DNA of 55,342 bases from Nitrospirales bacterium (GCA_021603905.1 BQIU01000017.1:1-55342), one strand, 5' to 3'. Shown: positions 26,324 to 36,105, numbered from the stretch's first letter. Translations and numbers: made by a program. Notes: a model not told the origin generated them from the sequence alone.

Positions 26324-29023
26324 ATGAAAATTTTTCAAATAACTATTTCGATTTTGGCGATTACTGTATTGCCTTGGGGCAACCTTGTGTTGGCTCAGAA
26401 TATCTTGCCGTCAGCAGGTGTGAGTGAAGACTCTAAGGAGGATGGGTTCCCTTGTGCCCTCAGTGGTGGCTGTGAAGAAGATATTATCAGTGCAGATCCG
26501 ACCTTTATTCAGATGCCGGCAGAACGCCATGCTGTCATGACCTCTACATCTACTTTTAAAAATGAGAATGGTTTAGTTGGTGAAATACTTGTGCCATTTG
26601 ACGGCGCATTAGTTCGGGCCAATGTTCCAATTTTTGGCCGAGCCTATGGAAAAAACTTCAAGGAATATCGTGTTGAGTATGGTGAAGGTAGCAACCCGAC
26701 TGAATGGATAGTTTTGAATACGTCTCAAACACCACAAACCCATAATGTCATTCCTGATGATCTGTATCAATCTGCGGATTTATCCATTGAGGGTAATCTC
26801 AGTACTTGGGACACGGGTCTCAAGAATTATGTGTATCTTCCTACCCACCCTCCGGACCACCCTGTTGATTTCAAAGGAACGTATACCGTCAGATTGGTTG
26901 TGACGTCTTCGGACGGTCAGATGGTTGAAGATCGGGTCATCCTTCATGTGGGGAATGTCATTCCGAATGCCTGGGGTGGAATCGTGGAGAGTCCCGATAA
27001 GCAAGTGCGCATTCGAGTTCCTGAGCAGGCGATTACGGCTCCATTTAGACTCATGCTCATTCAAGCAACTGAAGAAGCCCCCAATATGTCAGGACACGAT
27101 GGACGGTTCGTCACTCCAGTTTATGAGGTCAAGGAAGTGAATGAACAATTTACGAAACAGGCCATATTGGAAATGAACGTTTCCAATATGAATCATTTGG
27201 ATGCTGGACTTGATCGTATGGCGATTTATGGGTACGACTTCAACGATCAGGTATGGACCGTTCTCCCGTCATTTTACCGATCTGATCGGCAGAGTCTTAC
27301 TACGAATATTACCCACCTCCATGCCTATTATGTTGTGATGTCGCACGATAGTAGGGGAGGGGAGACGCAGCTCGCGCCTCCAGAATTTTTAGGATCGCAG
27401 TTTCAGACGGTGAAGGTCTCATCGCCCATATCGATGCATTATCTTGTGAAAAATCACTTTGAAAATGGCGTTGGGGAATGGTCCAATCGTGATGGTGAGT
27501 TTGGTGGACTCGTGAGTCTCGATGACGAGTCGACCTTCGATGGAACAAATGCACTGAAGATTGTCAATGCCCAAACAGGCGGAAATTTTGCGGTCAACGT
27601 CAAATCGACACCGTTTGACGTTCGCGAATTTCCTGTTGTGCAGTTTGATTATCGAATTGAACCTGATGTGAGAACAAGTTTCTATGTCAAAGTCGCGGGT
27701 CGGTGGTACCGGATTGGATTTACAGATGATGATATGGAATTAAGGAACAAACGAGTCAATATTGCTGATATTGGTATGGTGCCAGGTGTCATAGATGATG
27801 ATGCCTGGCACACCGCACGATTCAATTTGTACGATATGCTTCGAACGAAGACGGGTCATACGGTTGTTGAGGAAATGATCATGGCTGATTGGGACGTCGT
27901 TGGATACATGAAATTGCAGTTTGGAACAAATCAAAAGGGAGCCACGTATTACATCGATAATTTTTCTATCAGTCGCGAGCCTTCAGCGGGATTACGAACA
28001 GATGAGGATGTCATTCTTGTCGATAATTTTAATCAAAAAAAGGCAAGCAATAATTTTGGCCAACGTGTGTTTACCTTTTACGAACCAAGCGATGAAATCG
28101 TACGTACCGCATTTAATACTGAAGATGCTTCAGGGCAAGGTCATGCCCTAGCCCTGACGTATGATGTGTCAAAAACTGACACGCATGGAGGGTATGTCAG
28201 TACGCTCCCCAATCTTGACTTGCGGGGATATCATGCCTTGACCTTTGCTGTGAAGAGTATCGACGCTGAGCAAGATCTACTCGTCGGACTTCGTGATCAT
28301 CAAGGGAACGAACAGAAAGTATCGTTAAGTGTCTATCTACCTGAAAAAATCGATACATATTGGAAACATGTGGTCATTCCATTGACGGCATTTAATTCTT
28401 CCATTTATTGGGGAGCGATCACGAACTTGAGTTTATCATTCCAACATGGTTTGCATTCGAAGGGAATGATTCTTGTCGATGACATTGCCTTTCATAAACA
28501 TATTCGTTCGTTATCGGTCGATCGTTTTGAGCAGTGGACGGGAAAGAATTTACTTGGTGGACAGCATTGGACATTTGCTAGTGGTGCCGCGGCTGTCAAT
28601 GGGACCTATACACGAGGGTCACCCAACGGTCTCTATCGTCTCTCGTTTGGAGGAAATATTGGAGAAGTGAAGGCGTATGCGAGCGATCTCTTAACGTATG
28701 CTGGTTGGTCAACATATTTAGGTGGTATTGACTGTTCGCGTTGTTCGAGTATCACATTTCGAGTTCGTGGTGCTCAAGGCGGGGAAACGCCAAATATTTA
28801 TTTAGATGATGGAAACTTTCGTTGGAGTGTGGACCTTGAGGACTATTGTGATGTGACAACAGATTGGCAATCTGTGATCATCCCGTTGGATGCTTTTGAA
28901 AAGTCTGGCGTAGACCTGACGCATCTTGAGGAACTGCAGGTGGTCTTTGAGTGGGAGCAAATGTCAGGAACAGTGTACCTCGATGATGTTCAGCTTGGAG
29001 AAGTGCCAAGGGGCGATCCATAA
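26324..29023 (+). CDS. large secreted protein with ZU5-like and three jelly-roll carbohydrate-binding-like domains
   Basis: From the ATG at 26324 (GAGAAGG six bases upstream), the 899-residue precursor has a signal peptide (ISILAITVLPWGNLVLA). About residues 90-220 look Ig-like, and residues 220-345 resemble a ZU5 domain (WGGIVESPDKQVRIRVPEQAI). Three repeats of a galactose-binding-like beta-sandwich follow, at about 370-560, 565-725 and 732-895. They open with FENGVGEW, VDNFNQ and VDRFEQW, and each closes with a YIDNF/VDDIAF/YLDDVQ strand, as in CBM11/CIA30-like modules. No catalytic motif was recognised, so it may bind polysaccharide outside the cell or on its surface. It is encoded between the lipoprotein and the first GH17-like gene, on the same strand. 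Confidence 0.75.
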   Translation: MKIFQITISILAITVLPWGNLVLAQNILPSAGVSEDSKEDGFPCALSGGCEEDIISADPTFIQMPAERHAVMTSTSTFKNENGLVGEILVPFDGALVRANVPIFGRAYGKNFKEYRVEYGEGSNPTEWIVLNTSQTPQTHNVIPDDLYQSADLSIEGNLSTWDTGLKNYVYLPTHPPDHPVDFKGTYTVRLVVTSSDGQMVEDRVILHVGNVIPNAWGGIVESPDKQVRIRVPEQAITAPFRLMLIQATEEAPNMSGHDGRFVTPVYEVKEVNEQFTKQAILEMNVSNMNHLDAGLDRMAIYGYDFNDQVWTVLPSFYRSDRQSLTTNITHLHAYYVVMSHDSRGGETQLAPPEFLGSQFQTVKVSSPISMHYLVKNHFENGVGEWSNRDGEFGGLVSLDDESTFDGTNALKIVNAQTGGNFAVNVKSTPFDVREFPVVQFDYRIEPDVRTSFYVKVAGRWYRIGFTDDDMELRNKRVNIADIGMVPGVIDDDAWHTARFNLYDMLRTKTGHTVVEEMIMADWDVVGYMKLQFGTNQKGATYYIDNFSISREPSAGLRTDEDVILVDNFNQKKASNNFGQRVFTFYEPSDEIVRTAFNTEDASGQGHALALTYDVSKTDTHGGYVSTLPNLDLRGYHALTFAVKSIDAEQDLLVGLRDHQGNEQKVSLSVYLPEKIDTYWKHVVIPLTAFNSSIYWGAITNLSLSFQHGLHSKGMILVDDIAFHKHIRSLSVDRFEQWTGKNLLGGQHWTFASGAAAVNGTYTRGSPNGLYRLSFGGNIGEVKAYASDLLTYAGWSTYLGGIDCSRCSSITFRVRGAQGGETPNIYLDDGNFRWSVDLEDYCDVTTDWQSVIIPLDAFEKSGVDLTHLEELQVVFEWEQMSGTVYLDDVQLGEVPRGDP

Positions 29024-29324
29024 TCTGTCCTGTATAGCGTTTTACTGAGGAAAATGCGATGTTGTGTGTGAGAGATCTCATGCTTATGAGGCATTGACCT
29101 ACGCCTTCTCTTGATGGTTATGGTACGTAGGGATTTCCGATGGCAATATGGCTGGCGATCTGTGAGAGAAGCTGATTCAGGGATTGACTCTCCTCTTTAT
29201 GGCACTCCTGCCTGAAAATCTTCCTTTTCGATATTTATTTCCTGGTTGCCTCGGGGCATAAAATTGTTTTGACTAGACGTAAGCCGTTCATGGGATTTAC
29301 CCCGAGTATCACAGAGGTGTTCTA
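29024..29324. other. intergenic region, no gene seen
   Basis: About 300 bases between the multidomain protein and the first GH17-like gene. No gene, hairpin with T-run or clear promoter was recognised, so the two genes may or may not share a transcript. Confidence 0.45.
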
Positions 29325-30221
29325 TTGTTAAAAATTCCTTTATTGATCGTCATATTCATTCTGATTCTTGGCTTTGCTGTATCGTACGGCTCGGATGATA
29401 TGACGCGCGCCTTTACGCCGCCAGCCATTGCATACCAACCGAGGGGATTTTATCCCGGATCTGAGTATGCCGAATCTGCACGCACGCAAATCACTCAAGA
29501 GCTTCAGCAACTTCGTGAGCTTGGGTTTCTCAGTCTTGTGACATATGGTTCCCGTGCAGCGATGGGCTCCATTCCTGAAATAGCGAGAGCGCAAGGCTTT
29601 TCAGGGATGATTATTATGGGAATTTGGGATATTTATTCAGTAGAAGAATGGGACAATGCTGTGGCGCAGCGAGAGTTTGTAGATGGATATTGCTTGGGAA
29701 ATGAAGGTCTTTTTGCTGTACGGTATTCAGTTGAAGAATTGGAAAAACGTATGTCGGACTTACGGCGTGTGACAGGGAAACCTGTCACTACCGGAGAACC
29801 CATTTACAGCTATCTTGAAGGGCCATACCGAGAATGGTTGTTGCAACACTCAGATTGGCTCTTCCCAAATACTCATCCGTTTTGGGGAGGGCAAAGGAAT
29901 TTTCAAGATGCGGTCGATTGGGTTGTCTCACGGATTGACTATTTAGAAGCTTCCACCGGCAAAAAGGTCATTGTGAAGGAAACAGGGTTGCCTTCAGTGT
30001 CACCGTATTCAGAAAGCGAAAAAATGCAGAAAGACTTTTTTACGGAATTAACGTCGACCGGTGTCAGGTTCGTCTATTTTGAAGCCTTTGATCAGCGATG
30101 GAAATATGAGCTGGAAAATCAACCAGAGGCTGAAGGTCATTGGGGTTTGCATGATGCACAAGGTCGTCCCAAAAAGGCGATTGACGCTATTACTCAATCA
30201 ACTGGCCCCAAAAATGATTAG
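29325..30221 (+). CDS. GH17-like periplasmic glycosidase/transglycosylase (copy 1)
   Basis: The 298-residue protein starts at a TTG with AGAGGTG upstream. An N-terminal hydrophobic segment (KIPLLIVIFILILGFAVSYG) is a signal or anchor. The rest is a compact TIM-barrel with glycoside hydrolase family 17 features: the acid/base in CLGNEGL (E127), PNTHPFWGG, the nucleophile in VKETGLP (E219) and FEAFDQRWK near the end. GH17 enzymes cut or rearrange beta-1,3-glucans. In bacteria they are often linked to GT2 beta-glucan synthases. Its stop overlaps the next gene by eight bases, tying it to the small membrane protein and glycosyltransferase that follow. Confidence 0.85.
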   Translation: MLKIPLLIVIFILILGFAVSYGSDDMTRAFTPPAIAYQPRGFYPGSEYAESARTQITQELQQLRELGFLSLVTYGSRAAMGSIPEIARAQGFSGMIIMGIWDIYSVEEWDNAVAQREFVDGYCLGNEGLFAVRYSVEELEKRMSDLRRVTGKPVTTGEPIYSYLEGPYREWLLQHSDWLFPNTHPFWGGQRNFQDAVDWVVSRIDYLEASTGKKVIVKETGLPSVSPYSESEKMQKDFFTELTSTGVRFVYFEAFDQRWKYELENQPEAEGHWGLHDAQGRPKKAIDAITQSTGPKND

Positions 30222-30900
30222 AGCATCTCGTACATGTATTTTGACTGTGGTTTGGGTGATCTCCTGCGCGTTTCCTTCCTGGGCAACAATGGGTGGATAT
30301 GGCAATGTGGGAGCCATCATGACTCAAGGTGATTCTTCAACGGCGACGCGAGAATGGATCGAACTAAAAACGTCTGGAGATTTGTTAGCCGCGAGGCCAG
30401 ACCATGATCTGTTAGCCATGATTACCGTTTTTGCTCCAGGCCTTCAGCATGGCCACATTATCCTTCGAGAATTAACAACTCGTGACGGAAAACGAACATT
30501 ATTGCTTACGGCACCAGATGAGGTATTAGCACATGTCCAACGTGCGACCTTGTATACACGAGGGCTAGATGAGGATATGGTGTTGTTTGAAAACGTTCAT
30601 GGAAGATGGGAGCGAAGGCAATCGCAACTCCTGATTGTTGCCTCGCCGACGGCAAGGGATGAGTCGACTGAGTCTCTGAGGGCCTTTCCGGTAAAAACGT
30701 TAGGGTTTTATTGGCTGCTTGAATCTTCTAGTACCCCTACCGCGATTTCCCATTCGCCAGAGGCAACATCTGCGAGAACACTTATGGGGGGAGAGATGAT
30801 TTGGGGGTTTCTTCCCTCAGTTTTTGGAATTGCATTATTTGTTATCTTTAGAATTCTGTCGCGGTATATTCATAAAGTTCCCAAACTTCGTGAGCCATAA
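30214..30900 (+). CDS. membrane-tethered periplasmic protein, unknown function
   Basis: The start is taken at ATG 30214, which overlaps the preceding stop by eight bases and opens a clear signal peptide (CILTVVWVISCAFPSWA). This gives 228 residues. Earlier in-frame starts would lie deep within the GH17-like gene. The central part (about 30-185) is beta-rich with charged loops (REWIELKTSGDLLAARPDHDLLAMI). A C-terminal transmembrane helix (MIWGFLPSVFGIALFVIFRIL) and a basic cytoplasmic tail follow. The layout suggests a type I membrane protein displaying a periplasmic domain beside the synthase. One base separates it from the glycosyltransferase gene. No family is recognised, but a synthase accessory role is likely from context. 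Confidence 0.75.
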   Translation: MIRASRTCILTVVWVISCAFPSWATMGGYGNVGAIMTQGDSSTATREWIELKTSGDLLAARPDHDLLAMITVFAPGLQHGHIILRELTTRDGKRTLLLTAPDEVLAHVQRATLYTRGLDEDMVLFENVHGRWERRQSQLLIVASPTARDESTESLRAFPVKTLGFYWLLESSSTPTAISHSPEATSARTLMGGEMIWGFLPSVFGIALFVIFRILSRYIHKVPKLREP

Positions 30901-30901
30901 T

Positions 30902-32425
30902 ATGGTTTGGTCAGCCACTCTTATTTTTACGCTTCAACTCGCCTGCTTGTCGATCTTTTTTGCCTTTGCATTTTTTAACTATTTATATGCCTTTGCCAGT
31001 CTCCGAAAACCAGTGATTCCACGAGTACCGCATAGCGGGAAAAACGTGGCCGTGGTGATTGTGGCGTATAATGAAAAGTTTGTGTTGGAGAGGACCATCA
31101 AGGCTTGCGAGAAACTGACCTACCAAAATCGTTTCACAGTATTAGCTGATGATTCAACAGATCCAGAAATTATTGAACAGATTCGTCAGTTTGCCATTGC
31201 ACGTGGCTGCAAACCTCTCTTAAATCACTCCTTCACACAGGAAGTTTGTCTGGAATCTGGTGAACTCCGAGTTGAGCCTATTGAAATATGGGAATCCAAA
31301 GACTTTGTCCTGTTTCATCGACCTTCCAAAGAGGGGTTTAAGGCTGGGAGTTTGCAAAAACTTCAGACATATCTTGAACGTCGCAATATTCCGTATATGT
31401 ATTTATTGGATGCAGACTGGGAACCACAACCAGATGCTCTCGAGCGTACATTAGAGGTTTTGGAAGCACAGGATGATATCGCGTTTGTTCAAACAAAAAG
31501 AGTGGCGTTGCCAGATGGGATGAATGTTTTTCAAAAGTATGTATCCTTGTCCGAAGAGGGCTGTTACTACGTCGATTTTGAAGGGCGACAAGTTCTGAAC
31601 CATCCAGTTCTTTTTTCCGGATGTTGTACCATGCTTCGTTTGTCGGCTATTGCGCACGTTGGTGGATTTATGCCTGGTCATTTAACAGAAGACATTGATC
31701 TTACAAATCGCTTCTGGTTGTCAGGGTTCAAAGGTGTATATTTAGGGAATGTGGTAAATTACGGAGAAGTGCCGTTTACGCATGATCATTTTCGACGCCA
31801 ACAAGAGCGTTGGTGTGCGGGGACGGCCAGGGTCTTGCGAGAATATTTTTGGGCGATTGTGAAATCCGATAAACTAACAGTGAGCGCCAAGCTCTCGGCA
31901 CTCCGTCAGAATGCCTATTATGCGACCCCTTTGTTAACTGGCGCGGTAATAGTTTTTGGTATGAGCACGGTTTGGTGGCTTGCGACAGGTTGGAATTCTT
32001 ATGCTGTTGAATATTACCTGTATCTCTTAAGCTTCGTGGAGATTCCTTTTGTCATCACGATTGGAATCTGTTTGCTCTCGAACCTTGTCGAACCTTTTGT
32101 GATGATTGTCTTTAAACAACGTTCCTATCGTGACCTTCTTCATTTCCCGATGATGCTCTGGTATGGCTGGAGTGTGATGTTGACCTATATTCTGGCAAAC
32201 CTTAAAGGGTTGTTTGGGATTAAACTTGATTGGTTTCGTACTCCAAAATTTTTACGCAATCACATCGGTCCTCTTTCTAGTGGCCCCGCTTCTGTGCGTG
32301 TGCTCAATCTATGTGTATGCGTGGCCTTTATCGGATTTTACTTCTTGGAGGGTTGGGTGTTTGGGTGGTTTGATACCTGGGGCCTGTTATTAGTTCCGGC
32401 GTTTCTTCTTGCTTCAATGAAATAG
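30902..32425 (+). CDS. membrane family-2 glycosyltransferase (processive polysaccharide synthase type)
   Basis: Starting at ATG 30902, directly after the previous stop, the protein has 507 residues. An N-terminal helix (about 5-30) is followed by the cytoplasmic GT-A domain, then about four more helices (from about 335). The catalytic set of processive GT2 synthases is complete: VVIVAYNEKF, ADD (D83/D84), LLDADW (D170-D172), the TED motif (262-264) and QQERW (300-304). Cellulose and beta-1,3-glucan synthases share this layout. No PilZ domain is present, so direct control by cyclic-di-GMP is not evident. It probably polymerises a sugar nucleotide and extrudes the chain into the periplasm, where the GH17-like enzymes encoded on either side could act. 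The exact polymer is unknown. Confidence 0.93.
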   Translation: MVWSATLIFTLQLACLSIFFAFAFFNYLYAFASLRKPVIPRVPHSGKNVAVVIVAYNEKFVLERTIKACEKLTYQNRFTVLADDSTDPEIIEQIRQFAIARGCKPLLNHSFTQEVCLESGELRVEPIEIWESKDFVLFHRPSKEGFKAGSLQKLQTYLERRNIPYMYLLDADWEPQPDALERTLEVLEAQDDIAFVQTKRVALPDGMNVFQKYVSLSEEGCYYVDFEGRQVLNHPVLFSGCCTMLRLSAIAHVGGFMPGHLTEDIDLTNRFWLSGFKGVYLGNVVNYGEVPFTHDHFRRQQERWCAGTARVLREYFWAIVKSDKLTVSAKLSALRQNAYYATPLLTGAVIVFGMSTVWWLATGWNSYAVEYYLYLLSFVEIPFVITIGICLLSNLVEPFVMIVFKQRSYRDLLHFPMMLWYGWSVMLTYILANLKGLFGIKLDWFRTPKFLRNHIGPLSSGPASVRVLNLCVCVAFIGFYFLEGWVFGWFDTWGLLLVPAFLLASMK

Positions 32426-32873
32426 AGCCAAGCAAATTGTTTGTATTTTCTGTTTTTCAGACATCATCTCAACGTTAGTAAACTATTCGTTCGATTGCTT
32501 TCGTTCTCGCAGAATCCCGTAACATTTTCCTTCATCTCATTTCCTGCTGATTATTGCATGCCCAATCGGGTCTTCCTCACTGTGATGTGATTTCTTGAGG
32601 TGTTTTTGTCATGCCTTGCCATTTTATGTCCAAAAGATGTCTGTCGTGTTTTCTTTAGATGATGCACATTAGCCATCTATATCATTGATAGCCTTTCGAC
32701 AAGTATTTTTCTTTCATCATGTCGTTAAGGATATACGGAGTCGCTACATTTTCTCATTAATACTTGAATTTTTGCGCAAGAAAGGTATGTATGTAGTTCC
32801 GCTTCATTTCTCTCCTGAATGTTCCGAAAAATAAATAGCGAGTTCGTTATTTTTTTGGAAAAGGAGCAGGGTC
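32426..32873. other. intergenic region, no gene seen
   Basis: This is a 448-base AT-rich gap between the glycosyltransferase and the second GH17-like gene. No gene or clear terminator was found. The gap suggests that the second GH17-like gene has its own promoter. Confidence 0.5.
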
Positions 32874-33866
32874 ATGAAGAGAGAATGGGGCTTGATGTTG
32901 TTGGTATTCTTGTCGCTGTCTTTGGTCAGAATAGACATGGTCGAAGCAAAGCAAGTTCCCACTCATACCAAGTCAAAATTCTTTTCTTACTTGCTCGATA
33001 CGAAGAGAATTCCAGCCCTCATAGACTATTCACCAACGGACTTTGACCCTCGACATGGAAAAAAATTTCATCTGCCGTCTCCAGAGTCGATTGAAAAGGA
33101 TTTGCGTAAAATTCGTCAAGTCTTTGATGGACTGATTGTGTATAGCTATCATCCTGACGTGACTCCAGTGGTTCTTGAAAAAGCTAAGAAGCTCCAATTT
33201 CGAGCGGTGGTCTTAGGAATTTGGGACGCGCGTTCAAGTATGGAAGTTCAAGGAGTGATTCAACTAATCAATCAATATGTTGACCACATGGCGCTTGCGC
33301 TGTGTCTTGGAAATGAAGGTCTTTATTTTCACCGTTATACCATCAATGATTTAGATATGGCCCAAAAAACCATAGAAGCATCGTTGGGTTCCGATCAGCT
33401 GGTTCCTATTACAACAAGTGAACCCTGGAGTAGCTATCGTAACGTATCCTTACAAGACTTTGGAGATTTCTTAGCCCCGAATATTCACCCAGTTTGGGAA
33501 AAACCGGCATTGCCAGCCAAGGATGCGGTGTTCTGGACTCGAAATCAGGCCATCTCATTAATGGAACAATCTCAAAAGCCCGTTCTTGTCAAAGAAACAG
33601 GATTTCCTCATGCAGGACAACGGCATTTTACCCCTCTCGTACAAAAACAGTTTTGGGATATGTATGTGAGAGAGGACCGATTGGTGTATTCACAAACAGC
33701 CCCGAAGGTGTGGGTTTCATTTGCCACATCCTTTGAAGCATTTTCCTTACCCTGGAAAGCTGAGCAGAGTGGTGAGCCGATAGAAGCTGCGTGGGGACTG
33801 ATGAGTAAAGACCGAATACCTTTTCCTGCATTTTACACCTGGCAACAAGTCCAGTCTTCTCCTTAG
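32874..33866 (+). CDS. GH17-like exported glycosidase/transglycosylase (copy 2)
   Basis: The 330-residue precursor has a strong AAAAGGAG site and a cleavable signal peptide (LMLLVFLSLSLVRIDMVEA). The catalytic domain parallels copy 1: LGIWDARSS, CLGNEGLY (acid/base E148), NIHPVWEK, VKETGFP (nucleophile E241) and a closing ATSFEAFSLPWK. Overall similarity to copy 1 is moderate, so they are paralogues of long standing rather than a recent duplication. Copy 2 has an extra N-terminal stretch (about 28-75) that begins the barrel. It is the last gene of the polysaccharide locus and converges on groEL, with a long hairpin between. Soluble periplasmic trimming or branching of a beta-glucan is the likely role by family. 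Confidence 0.82.
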   Translation: MKREWGLMLLVFLSLSLVRIDMVEAKQVPTHTKSKFFSYLLDTKRIPALIDYSPTDFDPRHGKKFHLPSPESIEKDLRKIRQVFDGLIVYSYHPDVTPVVLEKAKKLQFRAVVLGIWDARSSMEVQGVIQLINQYVDHMALALCLGNEGLYFHRYTINDLDMAQKTIEASLGSDQLVPITTSEPWSSYRNVSLQDFGDFLAPNIHPVWEKPALPAKDAVFWTRNQAISLMEQSQKPVLVKETGFPHAGQRHFTPLVQKQFWDMYVREDRLVYSQTAPKVWVSFATSFEAFSLPWKAEQSGEPIEAAWGLMSKDRIPFPAFYTWQQVQSSP

Positions 33867-33973
33867 ATTTCGAACGGTATCGAAGTGAAGGCATAGAAGT
33901 TGAGAAAAAATGTTCTTAGTTTTTGAGGAAAATCGGCTTGAGGTGGACAGGGCAAATCACATAATTGTTCAGA

Positions 33974-34013
33974 ACAAAGGGCCTGGAAAGAAAATTCTTT
34001 CCAGGCCCTTTGT
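33974..34013 (-). terminator. long hairpin between convergent GH17-like and groEL genes
   Basis: A perfect 17-bp stem (33974-33990 with 33997-34013) closes a 6-base loop. It lies 28 bases beyond the groEL stop. T-runs are weak on both sides, but the position and strength suit a terminator of the groESL transcript, possibly acting in both directions. Confidence 0.75.
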
Positions 34014-34041
34014 GTCAGGTCTTCTCGAATAAACGAGAGTC

Positions 34042-35703
34042 TTACATCATTCCGCCCATTCCACCCATGCCGCCCATGCCACCCATGCCGTGGTCATGAC
34101 CGCCGCCCATTGGTGCGTCACCTTTTGGCTCAGGGAGATCTGTGACCATGACTTCGGTCGTAAGCATCAAGCCTGCGACACTGGCAGCATTTTGTAGCGC
34201 ACAACGTGAAACCTTCGTTGGATCAATCACGCCGGCTTCTACCATGTCTACATAATCACCTGAGGCGGCATTAAATCCGCGTGTCGTGGTTTCGCCTTTG
34301 ACTTTCTCGACAATCATGGAACCTTCTTCACCGGCGTTGATGGCGATCTGCCGAAGCGGCTCTTCTAATGCCCGCCTCACAATGTTGACGCCAACTTGTT
34401 GATCATGAGTAGAAAGCTTCAGTGAATCGAGAGATGAGATGCAACGAAGAAGAGCAACACCCCCTCCAGGAACAATGCCTTCTTCGACTGCGGCTTTGGT
34501 GGCGTGAAGCGCATCTTCCACGCGTGCTTTCTTTTCTTTCATTTCAGTTTCAGTGGCGGCTCCAACATTGATGACGGCGACACCGCCAACCATCTTCGCC
34601 AGGCGCTCTTGAAGCTTTTCCTTGTCATAGTCAGACGTGGTTTCTTGAACTTGTGTTTTAATCTGCTTGACTCGCGCTTCGATGCGTTTCGGATCACCAG
34701 CACCCTCGACGATGGTCGTGTTGTCTTTGTCAATCGTGACTCGTTTGGCACGACCAAGATCCGTGAGTTTCACATTCTCAAGCTTCAATCCCACTTCTTC
34801 AGAAATGACCTGTCCGCCAGTCAATGTGGCAATATCTTCCAGCATGGCCTTTCGACGATCACCAAATCCTGGGGCCTTCACGGCCGAAACATTCAACGTA
34901 CCGCGAAGCTTATTGACCACCAATGTTGCTAAAGCTTCCCCATCAACATCTTCCGCAATGATGACTAAGGGTTTGCCCATTTTAGCGACCTGCTCAAGAA
35001 TGGGAAGCAAGTCTTTCATGGCACTGACTTTTTTCTCATTGATCAGCAAGAAGGCGTCTTCCAATGAGGCTTCCATACGTTCGGCATTGGTCACGAAGTA
35101 GGGAGAAATGTACCCGCGATCAAATTGCATGCCCTCGACGACATCAAGTGCAGTGGTCATGGACTTGGCTTCTTCGACCGTGATGACACCGTCTTTCCCA
35201 ACCTTGTCCATGGCTTCGGCAATAAGGTCACCAATCGTATGGTCATTGTTAGCGGAAATAGAACCGATCTGTGCTATTTCTTTTTTGTTTTGACACGGCT
35301 TGCTGATTTTGCTCAGCTCACCGATGACCACTTCAACAGCTTGATCGATTCCGCGCTTCAGGTCCATTGGATTCGCACCGGCGGTGATATTTTTCACCCC
35401 TTCACGGAAAATAGCTTGAGCGAGAACCGTAGCCGTTGTGGTTCCATCACCAGCCACATCGCTTGTTTTGCTTGCCACTTCTTTTACAAGTTGAGCACCC
35501 ATATTTTCATAGGGGTTTTGTAATTCAATTTCTTTTGCCACGGTCACACCGTCTTTTGTGATCGTGGGCGCGCCAAACTTTTTATCGAGAATGGCGTTTC
35601 GTCCTTTGGGTCCGAGAGTGGCTTTCACGGCATTGGCTAATTGATTGACGCCGCTAAGAATCGACGCCCGTGCTTGCTCACTGTACTGGAGCTGCTTTGA
35701 CAT
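34042..35703 (-). CDS. groEL: chaperonin GroEL (60 kDa)
   Basis: The 553-residue protein is full length, with the GroEL N-terminus ([34 protein letters not shown]), ATP-binding [12 protein letters not shown] and the apical and equatorial domains in standard order. It ends in the Gly-Met tail ([10 protein letters not shown]) that lines the cavity, here preceded by a His-containing GGGHDHG. It forms the double-ring folding chamber with GroES. An AAGGAGG-like site precedes the start. It lies 84 bases after groES on the same strand. Confidence 0.99.
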   Translation of the reverse strand: MSKQLQYSEQARASILSGVNQLANAVKATLGPKGRNAILDKKFGAPTITKDGVTVAKEIELQNPYENMGAQLVKEVASKTSDVAGDGTTTATVLAQAIFREGVKNITAGANPMDLKRGIDQAVEVVIGELSKISKPCQNKKEIAQIGSISANNDHTIGDLIAEAMDKVGKDGVITVEEAKSMTTALDVVEGMQFDRGYISPYFVTNAERMEASLEDAFLLINEKKVSAMKDLLPILEQVAKMGKPLVIIAEDVDGEALATLVVNKLRGTLNVSAVKAPGFGDRRKAMLEDIATLTGGQVISEEVGLKLENVKLTDLGRAKRVTIDKDNTTIVEGAGDPKRIEARVKQIKTQVQETTSDYDKEKLQERLAKMVGGVAVINVGAATETEMKEKKARVEDALHATKAAVEEGIVPGGGVALLRCISSLDSLKLSTHDQQVGVNIVRRALEEPLRQIAINAGEEGSMIVEKVKGETTTRGFNAASGDYVDMVEAGVIDPTKVSRCALQNAASVAGLMLTTEVMVTDLPEPKGDAPMGGGHDHGMGGMGGMGGMGGMM

Positions 35704-35787
35704 ATGGTCCTCCTTACCTCATCATGTATGCGTGGTTCGCATACATGCCTGGTGTCTTAAAGTTACAAATTAAATAGATTTTAATGA

Positions 35788-36105
35788 TTAGTTGGTTTCA
35801 AACACGCCCAAAATGTCTTCCTCTTTTAAGATGAGGCAGTCATCATTTTCAATTTTGATTTTGGTTCCAGAGTACTTGTCAAATAATACTTGGTCACCAA
35901 CTTTAATATTCTCGACGTCAGGGCCAGCAGCTTCAATCGTCCCACGTTGAGGTTTTTCACGGGCAGAATCAGGGACATAAATCCCTCCAGCCGTACGCTC
36001 TAATTCTTCGGTGTATGTGACAAATACACGGTCGCCCAGAGGCCGAAACCCCTTCGCACTGCTTCCAGATTTTTCTTCTTTCTTCTCTTTCGTTGATGCT
36101 GCCAT
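35788..36105 (-). CDS. groES: co-chaperonin GroES (10 kDa)
   Basis: The start is taken at an ATG (36105) that has AAAGGAGG nine bases upstream; an in-frame start nine codons earlier has none. This gives 105 residues. The body is canonical (FRPLGDRVFV, the mobile loop EELERTAGGIYVPDSA, and the roof and base strands VLFDKYSGTKIKIENDDCLILKEEDILGVFE). It carries an unusual Lys/Glu/Ser-rich extension of about 20 residues before the domain (AASTKEKKEEKSGSSAKG). It caps the GroEL cavity. No CIRCE operator was found upstream. Confidence 0.98.
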   Translation of the reverse strand: MAASTKEKKEEKSGSSAKGFRPLGDRVFVTYTEELERTAGGIYVPDSAREKPQRGTIEAAGPDVENIKVGDQVLFDKYSGTKIKIENDDCLILKEEDILGVFETN

